This document shows, in pieces, positions 10,165-22,400 of a stretch of 64,000 bases of DNA. Below the pieces are notes generated by a model. The model did no database searches. It worked only from the letters and a program-made list of their open reading frames with translations, and was not told the DNA's origin. Location of the stretch: NCBI GenBank assembly GCA_027625915.1, contig JANTQA010000018.1, forward strand, positions 472,501 to 536,500. The letters run 5' to 3'. Both the position numbers and the translations under genes were made by a program. Positions within the stretch are counted from its first letter, which is position 1. Each line of letters starts with the position of its first letter. The stretch comes from Anaeramoeba flamelloides (Eukaryota; Metamonada; Anaeramoebidae).

Positions 10165-11262
10165 TGATCAAATCAATCGGAAATATTGGATAAAATTCCA
10201 AAATATAAATACATCTGGTTTAGAAATAAATATATAAATTACCAATTAACCATTAACTATTCTAATTGGTACATTGACTAAATATTCTAAATATAATCAA
10301 TTTTAACCCTTTCTAAAATGTAGAAATGAAAAAATGACAAAACTAATTCGAATAAAAAGAGAGAAATTTAATTGAAAACTGAATATTGGAATTTGTGGAA
10401 TATTCAGTTACGAATTCGTATTTTATTAAAAAAACAAATTATAATAGGAATTTTTTGAGTTTTTTCATGACTATTTGTTGCAAAATAAATGGAAAAATAT
10501 TTTCATTCAGCTTTCCAAAAAAAGATTTTGAAATCATGTAAAATTTCATTTTTTTGATTCAAAAATCACAAGATAAATTATTAATTTCTGTCATTGTTGC
10601 TTGGGGTTTTTAATGTTTTGTTTCAAATCTTGGGTTTTCTTTATTTTTTCAAAGTGGAATGAAACTTTTTTTCGTTTTATTTTAAAATTCACTGAATGTA
10701 GCCTAGAGTTTGATTACTAACTCTCTTTACATTTACAATTTTGAAATACCCTTTTAAAATCAGAATCAATTTAAACAAATAAAAATATATGATTGATTAT
10801 TTATTTAAGAAAGGTGTTTGGTTCTTTTGAATTTACAATCTTTTTACTGTCAGACATTTTAGTAACAATGCTTATTTCTCAAGTCGTAATCCCTTTTTAA
10901 ATTGAAAATTTGTAAAAATTAAAGTAGGAAATAAAAGATAACACGAAAACAAATTCTTCTTTCCTTAATCAAAAAAAAAAAAAGTATTCATTATGTAACT
11001 GTTTTTAATTAATTAGAATTGCTAACTGGAACATTCACACATTCAGACTTTCAGTTTACAATCAATTTTCGCTATTAATTTTTCAGTTTTTTCATTATTC
11101 ATTTGTGCATTAAATAAAGGGTTAAAATTGATAGATTTAGAATACTTAATCTATACCTCAATTAGAATAATTAAGGGTTTTTCGATAATTTATATTTTTA
11201 TTTCAAAACCAGATGAAGTATATATTGGAATTTTTTTCAAATATTTCCGATTGATCCATAAC
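10165..11262. repeat. Large foldback repeat in unit A
   Basis: The left arm (about 10165-10420) and right arm (about 11030-11262) are inverted copies. AATCAATCGGAAATATT on the left meets AATATTTCCGATTGAT on the right, and TTTTAACCCTTTCTAAAATG meets the matching stretch near 11100-11125. The loop is about 600 bases. A shorter relative occurs at 33630-34310 in unit C, so it moved with, or was copied within, the protease array. Confidence 0.6.
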
Positions 11263-12844
11263 AAATAAAAAAATTTCAGTTTTTTTTAAATTTACAAGTT
11301 TTTTGTTAGACATTAATTACTTTTTGTATTTGTGATTTCTATTCCTATTTCAAATTTCCAAAGAAAAATTTGTATGAAAATATTGAGTTTAATTTTTGAC
11401 AAGTTTTAATTCAATAAATACAGATCTAATTATTCTTGTAATTGAGAAGAATAAAGTGTGAATAGTTGTTTTTTTTTTTTGAAAGAATATTAAAAGATCA
11501 ATCGAAAAGACAAAGTGAAAAAACAAGAAGAAGATGACTCTTAACGTCAAGCTTTAACAATAATGATTTTTGAATTTTTTGTTTTCTTAATTAGTAAAAA
11601 TATATGGAGTTATTTATATGAGGTCTAAAAAATATGCTGATTATAATTCTAGATATGTGATATTTCGAATATCACCAATAGAAAATTATAATTTGCTTAT
11701 TTTGGAGAAATAAACAAAAGTATATACGTTATTTTTTTGAAATGGGCTATTTAGAACTAAAAATTAAAAAAAAATGGAAATATAAACACTTTTTCTGTCA
11801 AAGGGGAGCAGTTTTATTGAAGAAATAGAACATATTCTAAGAGTCTAATTCATGTATACTTCTCAAAATATAATTTTCAATTTTTAAATCAAAAACATTT
11901 TATCTCATTTAGTCAATTTGTTTTTTGATATTTTTTTTTTCCTTTCTTTTCTTTTTAAAAATTAAATTTGAAAAAAAAAAATCCTTTTAGACTCCAAATT
12001 AACATTAAGAAAATTGAGGTTTTGTAATTCCTTTTAAAATTCCATACATTAAAAATTAAAAAATCTTATTGTAATCAATTTTAATTTTCGAAAGAAATTG
12101 AAAATTTTTGCATGAGAGGCTTTATTGAAAAAGTCCCAAAATTTTTTTTAACATTTTTTTTTTTTTGAAACTGATATTTTGTTCAAATATTTCATTGAAG
12201 AATCTCAACGCTAATCTGAAGTTTATTATTTCTCTTATTTCGATACAATTTTCGTTTGGTTGATTCTTATAAAATCAAAGTGAATTTCTTATTTTTGGCT
12301 GGTACACGTTTGATGTAAAGGGAGTTTAGTTACAATTGTTCTTTTGTAAAAAAAATGAAAAAAAATACAAAAAATTCTAACAATTTTTTTCATAATTTTG
12401 AAAAATTTGCAATAATTCAGAATTTCCCAAAATTAACTTTAAAAGTACCAAACTCAAACAAATTATTCAATTTAATTTAGAAATTTATAACAAAAAATTC
12501 TTGTTTATTATTGCTTTTATAAAAACAAACAAATTGGATGAGTCAGATGTTAAAAGAATCTTTTAATTTTCAAAAATTAGTTCAAGTTGTTAGACTTTAT
12601 CTACTTAAAATTTAATAATTTGACTTATCCCGTAACTCTTCTAATTTTAATAATAAGAAACTCTTACTCATATCCTAAAAAGTTATTTTGAATAACAAAA
12701 AATATCAATTCATAATTTAAAAAGAACCAAAATTGAAAGAGTAAGCCAGTTTTGTAAGTCGATCTAAAGTATAAACCTAATAAATCATCTTTGTAGATAT
12801 GTTATTTTTTTTCATATTTTTAGCCTAGCCCAGAAAAAAAATGA
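11263..12844. other. Shared non-coding block of the protease array
   Basis: About 11600-12300 is nearly identical to 23865-24047 plus 27022-27540, the two halves of one sequence split by a LINE insertion in unit B. Here the site is uninterrupted (11780-11800). No gene is visible. Confidence 0.55.
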
Positions 12845-14330
12845 TAACTTTGTTTATTGTTTTGATTTGGAAACAATCTCTTTGATATGTTCTAAGTTTG
12901 GCCTGGAAGAACGAAAAAATTGATATTGTTAAAAGTGATATAAGATGATATTGAGTATTTCGAAGAACAAATATTGAATATCTACTTATCACCAGAACAA
13001 TATTATATTTTGAGTCTCAAATGTGATCCAAAATGAGGAGATATATAAAAAATAACTGTTGAAACAATGTAACAATATGAGATGCGATTTATTTTTTCAA
13101 CTCGTAGATCTTATTGACACGTAAAAAATCAAACCAAAAAAAAACAATAATTTGTTCTTTTTCAATGGTACCTTTGAATCACTTGTTCTTCAGAAGATCG
13201 TATTTTCTTACAATTGAGTTAGTGAAATTATTGAAGTTAAATTTTACATTTTCATCATTGGAGACAAAACTTTTAATACTCTTTGTTTAATTTTTACAGA
13301 GATAAAATAACTCGTCCTTTCAAATTAATAAATGAAAATTTTTATTTCAATTTCGAAAATGAATATTAATTATTACTGTTACAATCAATACTGATAAATT
13401 CAAAGATATTTAATAAACTTTTTAGTCCAATTTCCCATTTTGTAATCTCATATCTCAACATTTAAATAGTTTTTGAGAAAGAATATTTCAAAAATCAAAC
13501 CAAATTTTCAAAGTTTCTTAAGATTTAAAACAATGAAATATTATTCGTTGCTTTTGTCAAAATATTTGTAAAATGGAAAATGAAGTTAAAATTTTTAAAT
13601 AATTATTGAAATTTATCAGTTTATCAGAGTAAAAATTTTGCTTTAGAGTTAACTCATGAAGTTTAATTTATTGTCTCAAAATATCAATTCTAAACTATGT
13701 TGTAAAGATCTTTGGATTTTCTTCAACTAATTATTTATAGAAAAATATTTTGGGAAGTGAACTAAAAATTTTCATTTTTTTAATTGGAAAACAATAGTAT
13801 CTTTATTGATTTGGGAACAATCAGTTTGCTATGTTACAAGTTTGGTCTCCAAGAACGAAAAAATTGAGATTTTTCTAAGTGATATAAGATGATATTGAGA
13901 AGTTCGAAATACAACAATTGGATATCATCTTAGTACTAGAATAATATCATTATTTTGGGTCTGAAAGAACCTAAGCTATGAATTATGAACTGGTTATTTT
14001 TGAACAAATGAAATAATATGAGATGCTATTTTTTTTTTCAACTCAGGGATCTAACTCGTCGAAACAAAAAAAAAAATAAATAAATAAAAACAAAAAAGAT
14101 AATTTATTTTTTTTAATGGAACTTTGAAGAACTTGTTATACAAAGGATCTCATTCTCCCAATGTAGTTAGTGAAAATATTGAAATCAAATTTTACAATTT
14201 CATCCTTGAAGATAAAACTTGGTTTAAATTTTACAGAGACAAACTAGATCGTCCTTTCTACTTCAATGGGATCGAATTTCCTCTTTTTCTTCCCCCTTTG
14301 TCAGAAAATTTTCCAACCGATCAAACTTAA
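12845..14330. repeat. Tandem duplication, about 0.5-kb repeat spaced about 0.94 kb
   Basis: About 12850-13320 resembles 13800-14290, with shared words such as GATATAAGATGATATTGAG and AAATTTTACAGAGA. A third copy is at 27590-28070. The right-hand copy keeps a short frame (about 14124-14330) reading KFYNFILEDKTWFKFYRDK. This is not recognised, and the other copies do not keep it open, so it is at most a gene relic. Confidence 0.55.
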
Positions 14331-14340
14331 AAATCTGCAT

Positions 14341-15660
14341 ATACCTGTTGTTTTTAACAATGAATAATTTTGAACTAATCCACTAAAATTTCTTGATTTG
14401 ACATCGTAAAAAAAAATGTTTTTATTTTCTTTTTTTTTCAAAAATTATAATTTATTTTTTTTCTCCTTTCATAATTCTTCTTATTAATGATTTCTTCTCT
14501 CTTTTTTCAAAGGAAAAAGAGAACTAATAATTTTTTTTTTATTAAAAAAAAAATATTGATTTTTTTCTAAATACTAAAAAATATTGTTTGTATATTGACA
14601 TTTTTTTAATAAAGAAATGGAATTTATAGATTTACCAAGCATTCCCCAAATTATCAATCACTTTTTTTTTTAGATTTTATTGATCAAGTATTTTGGTTAC
14701 TTGGGCCAAAATAGGTGTTCAATTGGTTTTAAATTAAGACATTTGCTGATCTCGTTGTTATCAATTAAGCAACATCCTAAATAAATCTTTAAAGGTACTG
14801 TTAAATAACTTGAAATATCATATCGTAAAGTTAAATTTATTATTTAATAAATTATTTCTTATTTTAATTGTTAGAATTGGAAACTGAAAAGATCTGGAAA
14901 ATTTTTAAATGTGTCCAATATAATAAAAGTAATTTTCAAAATCTTTCCACAGCAACCACAATATTGTCTTGAAAATTTTCAAATGTTCTAATCTCCTTCT
15001 TTATCTGTAGTTATCAAAAATTATTTACTTACAAATTTCTCAAAGTTAAAGTATATAAAAAAAATAATTAGCAATTTTTATTACTATTTTTATTTTTCCA
15101 AACATCAATTAACTTGAAATTCTTTTTGTTTTAATATAATATAACATTTTGATAAAAATAATTTTCTAATGTATACCAATTTGAAGCTTTGGAATTTTAC
15201 CACATATAGTTATTTCTTTTTTTCTTTTTAATATAATTTTATTTGTTTTTATACTTATCTTTTTGGTATTTACAAATTGTTTTTTTAAAATTTTTTTTTT
15301 AAATAAATTCAAAAAAATGTTCATTTGTCAAAAATTGCTCAAATATCCAAAAAAATCAAAAAATTCTTTGATTTCTGCGAAAAAAAAAAAAAAAAAAAAA
15401 AAACAATTGTGCTTTAAGAATTACCAACAAAAGTGAGGGTTTCATAGTTTCTAAGTGATCAAAACAGAATTTTTCAATTTTATTCCAAAAATAAATCAAA
15501 AAACAAAATAATTATCTTTTTTTTTTATTTATATTATTGAAGTTGAGTTCCAAAATATTGAAGTAAAGTTTTCAGATCTTGGATTAGAAAAAAATAATTA
15601 TAGGTAAATTTTTAATAAAAAATATAAAATATAAATAAAAAAATAAATCAAAATTTACAT
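14341..15660. other. Downstream flank of protease 2
   Basis: AT-rich sequence without a gene. It aligns by eye with 28530-29820, with shared words such as GACATCGTAAAAAAAAATG and CCACAGCAAC. The last 500 bases are the common downstream flank of all four proteases. Confidence 0.5.
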
Positions 15661-17745
15661 TTAAAAGATGACGAATTGGATAATTGCTAATAAGAAAAAT
15701 GATAATAAAAAGGAATTATTGACGAAATTTGAAATACTGACTTCATCTGAAGGATCAGGGGTAGGCGTGGGATCTGAACTATCTGATATACCATAAAAAA
15801 TTAATTTCAATGAATACACAGTACCTTGATCTTGGTAAGATCTATCATCAACAAAAATATACCATTCACCTTTTGAAGATTCTCCATAGAAATTCTTTAC
15901 AAACAAAGGATAATTATCTAAATGTTCCGAGTGGTAATCTTTATGGGGTACTATCACATCTATTTGGGTACCCGAGGGTGATTCCAAAATGATCCCAATA
16001 TCTCCAATGTAATCATGTGTAATTGAGATTTGGATTTCAACACCACCAACAATTGTGAGGTCTATATCGATTTGAATTTTTTCTAAAAGAAAATCACTAT
16101 CTCCACCACCATCTGGTATGATTTTGTTGACAGTTCGTAAATCTGTTTCAAATTGTTCGAAACTAGGATTGGCATCCCATTCTAGGGCAGCATCAACAGC
16201 AGCTGATGCATCGACTAAACCAAATCCAAAGTGACGATGATAATAATATCCTTCTGAATTCTGAATCCAATTTTCTGTTGGTAAATGTTCACGAGTGGCT
16301 GTTTCAATTATAATTTGTTGCACTTGCCAATAATTTAACTTTGGGTTTGCTTCGAGAATGAGTGCAACCACTCCTGCGACTAAAGGACATGCACTTGATG
16401 TCCCCCCAAAATCATCTCTACAGCTTGTTGTTGTTGCTCGATCAGTTGTTCGTATTCCAATATAAGTATCATTACTGTTATAACCGGATGAGACTCCACT
16501 AACAACAAGAGCCGATCCTACATTGGAATAAGTTGAGTGCCCTCCATCGATATTGACTGCAGCTACACCAATGACTTGTGCCATTTTTGAACTTCGATCA
16601 AAGTTGACGTCTCCCCCGTAATCGGCTTCGTTCCCAACTGCCCATATAAACACTATACCCTTCCCATCTCTTCCATTTTCAACTGCATCGACAATAGCAT
16701 CCTTTATAATTGAAGGTTGTACATAATAGTCACAATCAGTTTGACGACACAGCACTGGTCCATAACTATTACTGGAAACATGAAAAACTCCTTCACTTTC
16801 GTCGCTTAAAGCTTCAGCAATTTCGGCATCAGTTGCACCCGAACATAGAATCCTTCTTGCCATGAGATTAGCCTTTGGGGCCACACCTAATCCGCAAGCT
16901 CCATCTCCGTCTGTTGCTGCTGCAACACCTGCACACGAGGTACCATGTGTATCCTCAGTAGTACCAACAGGATCATTCTGATCCAAACAGTAATCCCATG
17001 ATCCCTTCATCAAAAAATTACTTGACAAGTCTTCATGGGCATGGTCCAAACCATCATCAACAATGGAAATCGTGATATCCTCTCCAAAGTATCCCAGGTC
17101 CCAAACAGGTGAAACATTAACGCCCACTCCAGTTTTACCATCATATTGACCTGTGTTTTTTAAATGGAATTGCTCAGAAAATAGAGAATCAGAGGGCGTG
17201 TATGCTCTTGCTACATTATCATGATATTTGTTCCTTTCATATGAAACTGCCATTGTTTTCAAACTAAGCACTGGAATTGAGTCTAAGCCATTCTTATGAT
17301 TCACTTCATCATATTTGAATAGATAATAATCCTTTCGTAATTTTAATTTCCTGACAAAGACCATCCCTGTTTGAGCAACAAAATCTTCAACACTTACATT
17401 GTCTTTCAATTGAACAATCATCTCTCCTGTTTCTCTTGATGGCTTTTCTTCCCTTTGGAAGGCAATTTTCTTCTTTTGGAACTTTTTTCCTTTGGATACT
17501 TCTATAATCCCTGAACAAAGACAAAGTCCAATAAATAGAGCATATTTTTCATTTTTTTTTTGTTTTTATCAAAATTACAAAATTAATTAAAAATAAGAAA
17601 AAGAAATTAATAAAAGAATTTCATTTTTCAAGTTGTTGGTTTTTGTTGACTGATTAGTGGTTTATTTGGTAATTGTGTGACACACTCCAATAATACTCTG
17701 GATCAACATCAGAATCAAAAATTTGATTGATATTAAAAAATTCAT
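15661..17745 (-). CDS. Kexin/furin-like serine protease (S8B), copy 2
   Basis: Paralogue of the protease at 6394-8516 with the same architecture. Numbered from the internal Met at 17421: D122, H159, oxyanion N264 (AVGNE) and S342 (GGTSSACP) are all present; the P domain is about 430-540; a short Pro-Thr linker and a hydrophobic C-terminal tail follow. The loop after the SSNSYGP segment is one residue shorter than in copy 1 and carries different cysteines. The inferred exon 1 (17697-17745, MNFLISIKFLILMLIQ) is intact and joins exon 2 at 15661-17510 in phase, giving 632 residues. The prodomain and residues 340-415 are almost identical to copy 1. Divergence is concentrated at 210-280 and in the P domain. 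Confidence 0.92.
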
Positions 17746-18873
17746 GATAGTCTTGGTATGGCTGTAAGATCTTATTTTTTATTGAAGTTTTGTTATTTTC
17801 CATGTGCTTTTACTAAAGGTTGGAATAAAACACAAACAAAATAAAAGAAATTAAAAAAAGAAAAAAGAGACAGATCTTACAAATAGTAAAAAAACTTTCA
17901 TCTTTTATTTTGAAATAAAAATTGAATTATAAAAAAACAAATGATTTTTAATTTTGGAAAATATGTTTTTAAAAGAATTACTCCATATCGAGATGGAATT
18001 CTGAGAATAGTTTTTTTATTATGGAATTTATTTTTTGATTTATTGATCAAATTATATGTTTTTTCTTCTTTTTAAAAAATAAATTTAGTTTGTAGGGTGT
18101 TATGAATTATTTTATCAATTAGTTTCTTGTCGAATTTTCTAAAAATTCTATGGAAGATTAGAAAATTAATTTTCAATCTTGAAAAAATGAACTCATAAAA
18201 TTTAGAAAGAAAAAAATTTGAAATAAGATAAACAAAATTTAGACTTTTTTCTTATTTGCTTGGTAAGTCTCGAATTGAGGATGATTAAAATAGAAAGATT
18301 TTTTTGTTTTCTTAGCAACAACTTTTGCAAAAGTAGGTTTTCTCAAAATAAAGGTCAAATGTTTTCCGAGTTCTCAGAATTCAAAAAATAATCTTCACAC
18401 ATACTTTTTAACTTTTCTTTTACAGAAAACAAAATTGTAAAAAATCTTGAAAAAAAACTTAATTTGTCAAGTTATTTTTTTCATTTTTAAGAATTCATTT
18501 TTTTTGAAAGCAACTTTAAAAAAATAATTTTCATAGAATTTTAATCAAAGAGAAAACGATAACAAACTGATTCTATTAAATTGAAAAAATAAATACAAAA
18601 ACCTTTCAGAGATTTTAACAAAAAAAAAAAAGAAATTCTGAATTTTTTTACTTAATAATTGATCTTAAAGATTTCGTAAGAAAAGCACTTAAAATATTTG
18701 ACAAATTTACTTTCTGTTTTCTGAAACAGAGTTGAAATTGAAAAAAGTGAGTTCTGAAATTAGTTTAGAACAGGGTTTCGAAAATACAATGTAATGAAAT
18801 AAGTTCCTTCGTTTGAGTTAAAGATTAAAGATTATAAAAAACAATTCGTATAAATATTCAAAAAATTATTTTT
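17746..18873. other. Upstream flank of protease 2
   Basis: Promoter-side AT-rich DNA homologous to 8517-9600. No gene. It ends at the TTAA target site of the inserted element. Confidence 0.45.
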
Positions 18874-19329
18874 TTAAGGGAGTAGCTACACCATAAGGAT
18901 GATAAAAATTTGAGAGATACACAATAAGAGTATTTTATTTTAGTTGCGTGTAATCCCAGATTCTTAAAAAAATTTTTTAAAAAAATAATTTGTTATTTTT
19001 TTTAGTAATGACAAACAGTAAAAAAATTGAGATTATATTGATAACCATTGTGAAAAAAATTTGGGTCATTAAAAAAAATTGGGTCAGTCAAAAATTTGTT
19101 TTCGTTTTTTAAATAGTAAATATTAGCAAAATGATTTTTGATCAAAGTAAAATTTTATTAACAAATCTTACATTTAAGAAAAACCAAAGTTATTATCAAT
19201 GATAATTTTCAAAGGTAATGTTATTTCCTTGTATTTTGACCTTTTAGAATTACTGTGGAACTCCAAAAAAACAAAAATTTACTTTTAATTGTAAACTTAA
19301 CTAAAAATGTTATTTTTTTTTATTAGATT

Positions 19330-19632
19330 ACATTCCAAGATCAAGTTATTCATTGTTTGGAAAGACCAATAATTAAAAAGTGTTTTAAATTAAAGTTTTT
19401 ATATGGAGATTTAAAGTATTTAAATGGTTTCAAAAATCTTGATATTTTGTTATTTTGGGGTTTTGATTGTAAAACATTAGTGGGAAACAATCTATTTGGA
19501 AAAAATAGCTTTTTTGGAAGATTTTATTATTCAATTTGGTTTAAAAGGTTATTTAAGTTTAAATTTGATAAAACAGCGTTAATTAGCAATAGTAAATGTC
19601 TTATTGAATTAATAGATTTTAATATATCCTAA
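19330..19632 (+). pseudogene. Unrecognised ORF between the arms of the foldback element
   Basis: The frame (reading YGDLKYLNGFKNLDILLF and GNNLFGKNSFFGRFYYS) is about 95 codons and has no ATG start. The same protein-like sequence is found, degraded, on the minus strand at 51170-51450 inside the second copy of the element. It is Leu/Phe-rich and vaguely like a leucine-rich repeat, but I do not assign it. It may be a captured gene fragment. Confidence 0.45.
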
Positions 19633-20141
19633 TAAAAAAAAATAACATTTTTAGTAAAGTTAACAATTAAAAGTAAATTTTTGTTTTTTTGGAGTTCCAC
19701 AGTAATTCTAAAAGGTCAAAATACAAGGAAATAACATTACCTTTGAAAATTATTATTGATAATGACTTTGGTTTTTCTTAAATGTAAGATTTGGTCATAA
19801 AATTTTACTTTGATCAAAAATCATTTTGCTAATATTTACTATTTAAAAAACGAAAACAAATTTTTGACTGACCCAATTTTTTTTAAGGATTCTCCGAATT
19901 TTTTTCTCTGTGGGTACTATAATATAATACCACAAGAAAAAAAAAACATTTAATTTATTATATCTTAAAGGAAAGCCAAAATATTCCTATTTTTGGATTT
20001 TTGAGGAAAATTCAAAAAAATAGTTTTTGATCAAAAACTTGTATGACTTTTCAAACAAAACAAGGTAAATTTAAAATCGATTTTTTTTACCCATTGGAAA
20101 ACTTTCACCGTGGATTGAATTGCTGTATGTTTATTCCCTTA

Positions 20142-20340
20142 CAGTCAGTTTCACTTTTAAGGCACAAACTTTCTACGAAATTTAAGGCACAAAAAAAAAA
20201 TCTCAAATTAAAGCACAAAATTCAAATTCTAGTAAAAATAAATTGTAAAAAATGAAATTCCAAATTTTTTGCCTTAATTTGAGATTCTTTTGTGCCTTAA
20301 ATTTCGTTGAAAGTTTGTGCCTTAAAAGTGAAACTGACTC
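20142..20340. repeat. CAGTCAGTTTCAC hairpin MITE, copy 1
   Basis: Almost perfectly palindromic 199-bp element with CAGTCAGTTTCACTTTTAAG at the left and its complement at the right. TA flanks both sides, as for Tc1/mariner-type insertions. It has no coding capacity. The last base differs (GACTC). Confidence 0.85.
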
Positions 20341-20639
20341 TACCTTTTATTCGATAATACTTGAATTTAAAGTGGAGGGACCGTACTCCAGAGACTTTTG
20401 GATTTTTAATTTTTGGTTGAAAAATTATTAAAATTTTGTAAAATTTTAAAATTTGGAAATGATCTTGACTCTCTTATATTTTCATCCACAAATTTGGTTT
20501 CAATGATTAAAATGGTTAAAAGAGTATTTTTTATTTTTTTTTATTTTTAAATTTTTAAATATTTTAATTTTACAAAAAAATTGTTTTTAATTTTGTCAAA
20601 CAAGAAACGAGATTTTTAAACTAACTTCATAAAAGGCTG

Positions 20640-21026
20640 AAAACCTTTTCCTTTCAAATTTTTTTGGTTTGGAAAAAAAAAAGAAACCAAAAATCATTTC
20701 CGAAACTCCATTATCAAATTCAAAAGATCCCTTGATGTGGAAAACAAAAACTTTTTTATTACCAATCTGAAGAGTACAGCCCATTGAAATTTTAGATGGG
20801 AAGAGAATAGGAATTAGACAGTTTGGTATATTGAATGATATCACAACCAATAATAGTCACTTTCAAAGGCACTCTCATAATTGACTGGAAATACAGAAAC
20901 CCTAACTACCTTCCTATTACAAACAAGCTGATCTCTTCGCTTATCACATTTACAGTCAGTTTCACTTTTAAGGCACAAACTTTCAACGAAATTTAAGGCA
21001 CAAAAAAATCTCAAATTAAAGCACAA
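20640..21026 (-). pseudogene. Unrecognised gene-like relic, minus strand
   Basis: This island is less AT-biased than its surroundings. The minus strand reads KCDKRRDQLVCNRKVVRVSV and VNYESAFESDYYWL. After a stop, a neighbouring frame reads FNIPNCLIPILFPSKISMG and KKVFVFHIKGSFEFDNG. A MITE at 20953-21150 cuts its 5' side. It may be a transposon-borne or captured gene; no family recognised. Confidence 0.35.
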
Positions 21027-21150
21027 TTTTTTGGAATTTTAATTTTCACAAATTATTTTACTAGAATTTGAATTTTGTGCTTTAATTTGAGATTTTTTTT
21101 TGTGCCTTAAATTTCGTAGAAAGTTTGTGCCTTAAAAGTGAAACTGACTG
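20953..21150. repeat. CAGTCAGTTTCAC hairpin MITE, copy 2
   Basis: 198-bp palindromic element with intact CAGTCAG...CTGACTG ends and TA on both sides (20951-20952 and 21151-21152). It interrupts the gene-like relic. Confidence 0.87.
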
Positions 21151-21591
21151 TACTAAAATTGAGAGAAGTCACAGCACTAACCCAAAAATACAAAATCCCC
21201 AAAACAAAGGGGAAAAGGAAACAGAATGGGTTTATTGATCCCATAGATTGCAAAATTGAAAAAGTTCAGAAACCATTTCCCTACACTTTCATTTTGAAAC
21301 ACCAACAAAACATAAATCTATCCCAAAATAAATAAATAACAAAGAATCTGGATTTAGACCAACTGCAATGGGAAGAAAGGTAGTGTATTCTTAATTTTGA
21401 AGAATCGTTGGAGAGAGCTGTTTTTAAAATGACAAAGATGTTAAAATTTATTAAAAAATGGGTTTACCTTTCTCAATTTTTTTAATGACCCAAATTTTTT
21501 TCACAATATAAAATAGTTTTGATTTTTTTTTTCGAAAGAGAAAGTTAATTATAAAATTTTGGGCAAAGTTTAAACAGTTGAAAGAATAGTA

Positions 21592-21790
21592 CAGTCAGTT
21601 TCACTTTTAAGGCACAAACTTTCAACGAAATTTAAGGCACAAAATAAAATCTCAAATTAAAGCACAAAATTCAAATTTTAGTAAAAATAAATTGTAAAAT
21701 AAAAAATTCCAAATTTTGTGCCTTAATTTTAGATTTTTTTTGTGCCTTAAATTTCGTTGAAAGTTTGTGCCTTAAAAGTGAAACTGACTG
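21592..21790. repeat. CAGTCAGTTTCAC hairpin MITE, copy 3
   Basis: 199-bp palindrome, intact termini, TA on both sides. It lies in the TTAA element just right of the foldback element. Confidence 0.87.
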
Positions 21791-21934
21791 TAATAACCAT
21801 AATTTACAACTAATTTGGAAGTAATTTTGATTTAACAAACAATTTCAATTTTTGTGTTTTTTGTTTTTGTATTCATTTTTATTTTTTTTTCCAGTTACGA
21901 AATCTGTTTCGTTAAATCTGGGATTTTTTAATCG

Positions 21935-22090
21935 ATGATTAATAGAATGTTACTGTTGAATTTGTTAAATAGAAAATTCACATACAATTGGTCCATAGTA
22001 TCTTATCATTTGATCGATTATTGGTGTAATTGTAACAAATCTATCAATATATTTTTTGTTCAGCTTGTTTCCCAATTTTGGCAAACTTAG
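21935..22090 (+). pseudogene. Decayed ORF of the TTAA element
   Basis: It reads MINRMLLLNLLNRKFTYNW followed by SIVSYHLIDYW. Equivalent peptides are LNRKITYKWLMISYHLIDQQ (63.1-63.26 kb, minus) and the 41741-41920 region. Shared residues across three copies suggest the ancestral element coded protein here. It is not recognisable as a known transposase domain. Confidence 0.45.
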
Positions 22091-22203
22091 ATTGTTCTTT
22101 TTTTGTTTTATATTGTTTTCTTATATTTGGATGATAATAATTACTTAAAAAACATTAATTCTGGGTTAATTAAATGTGCCTTTATATTAGGTTTGGAAAA
22201 ATA

Positions 22204-22400
22204 CAGTCAGTTTCACTTTTAAGGCACAAACTTTCTACGAAATTTAAGGCAAAAATAAAATCTCAAATTAAAGCACAAAATTCAAATTCTAGTAAAAATA
22301 AATTGTAAAAAAAAAATTCCAAATTTTGTGCCTTAATTTGAGATTTTTTTTGTGCCTTAAATTTCGTTGAAAGTTTGTGCCTTAAAAGTGAAACTGACTG
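22204..22400. repeat. CAGTCAGTTTCAC hairpin MITE, copy 4
   Basis: 197-bp palindrome with intact ends and TA on both sides, inside the TTAA element. Confidence 0.87.

Larger units (their letters stand above)
5880..14340. repeat. Segmental duplication unit A (protease copy 1)
   Basis: The 3' flank, gene, intron and 5' flank recur in order at 15120-18870, 29290-33620 and 34800-38350. Examples are the block near 6065 with TGTTCATTTGTCC, and the block near 9500 with GTTTCGAAAATACAATGGA. This shows tandem duplication of a gene unit. Unit A also has a foldback repeat (10165-11262) and a tandem duplication at 12845-14330. Confidence 0.75.
19045..21507. mobile_element. Foldback element with CCATTGTG ends, inserted in the TTAA element
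   Basis: Left end CCATTGTGAAAAAAATTTGG, right end CCAAATTTTTTTCACAAT. The relative at 41348-42696 has an uninterrupted site near 41510-41525. Arms at about 19045-19310 and 19645-19890 form a long inverted repeat around an open frame. The part to the right (19890-21507) holds two MITEs and a gene-like relic. A compact 0.87-kb relative is at 50819-51692. Confidence 0.65.

Noticed and set aside
19330-19632. Leucine-rich-repeat protein fragment
   Set aside because: Leu spacing is irregular; the resemblance is too weak to name the family.
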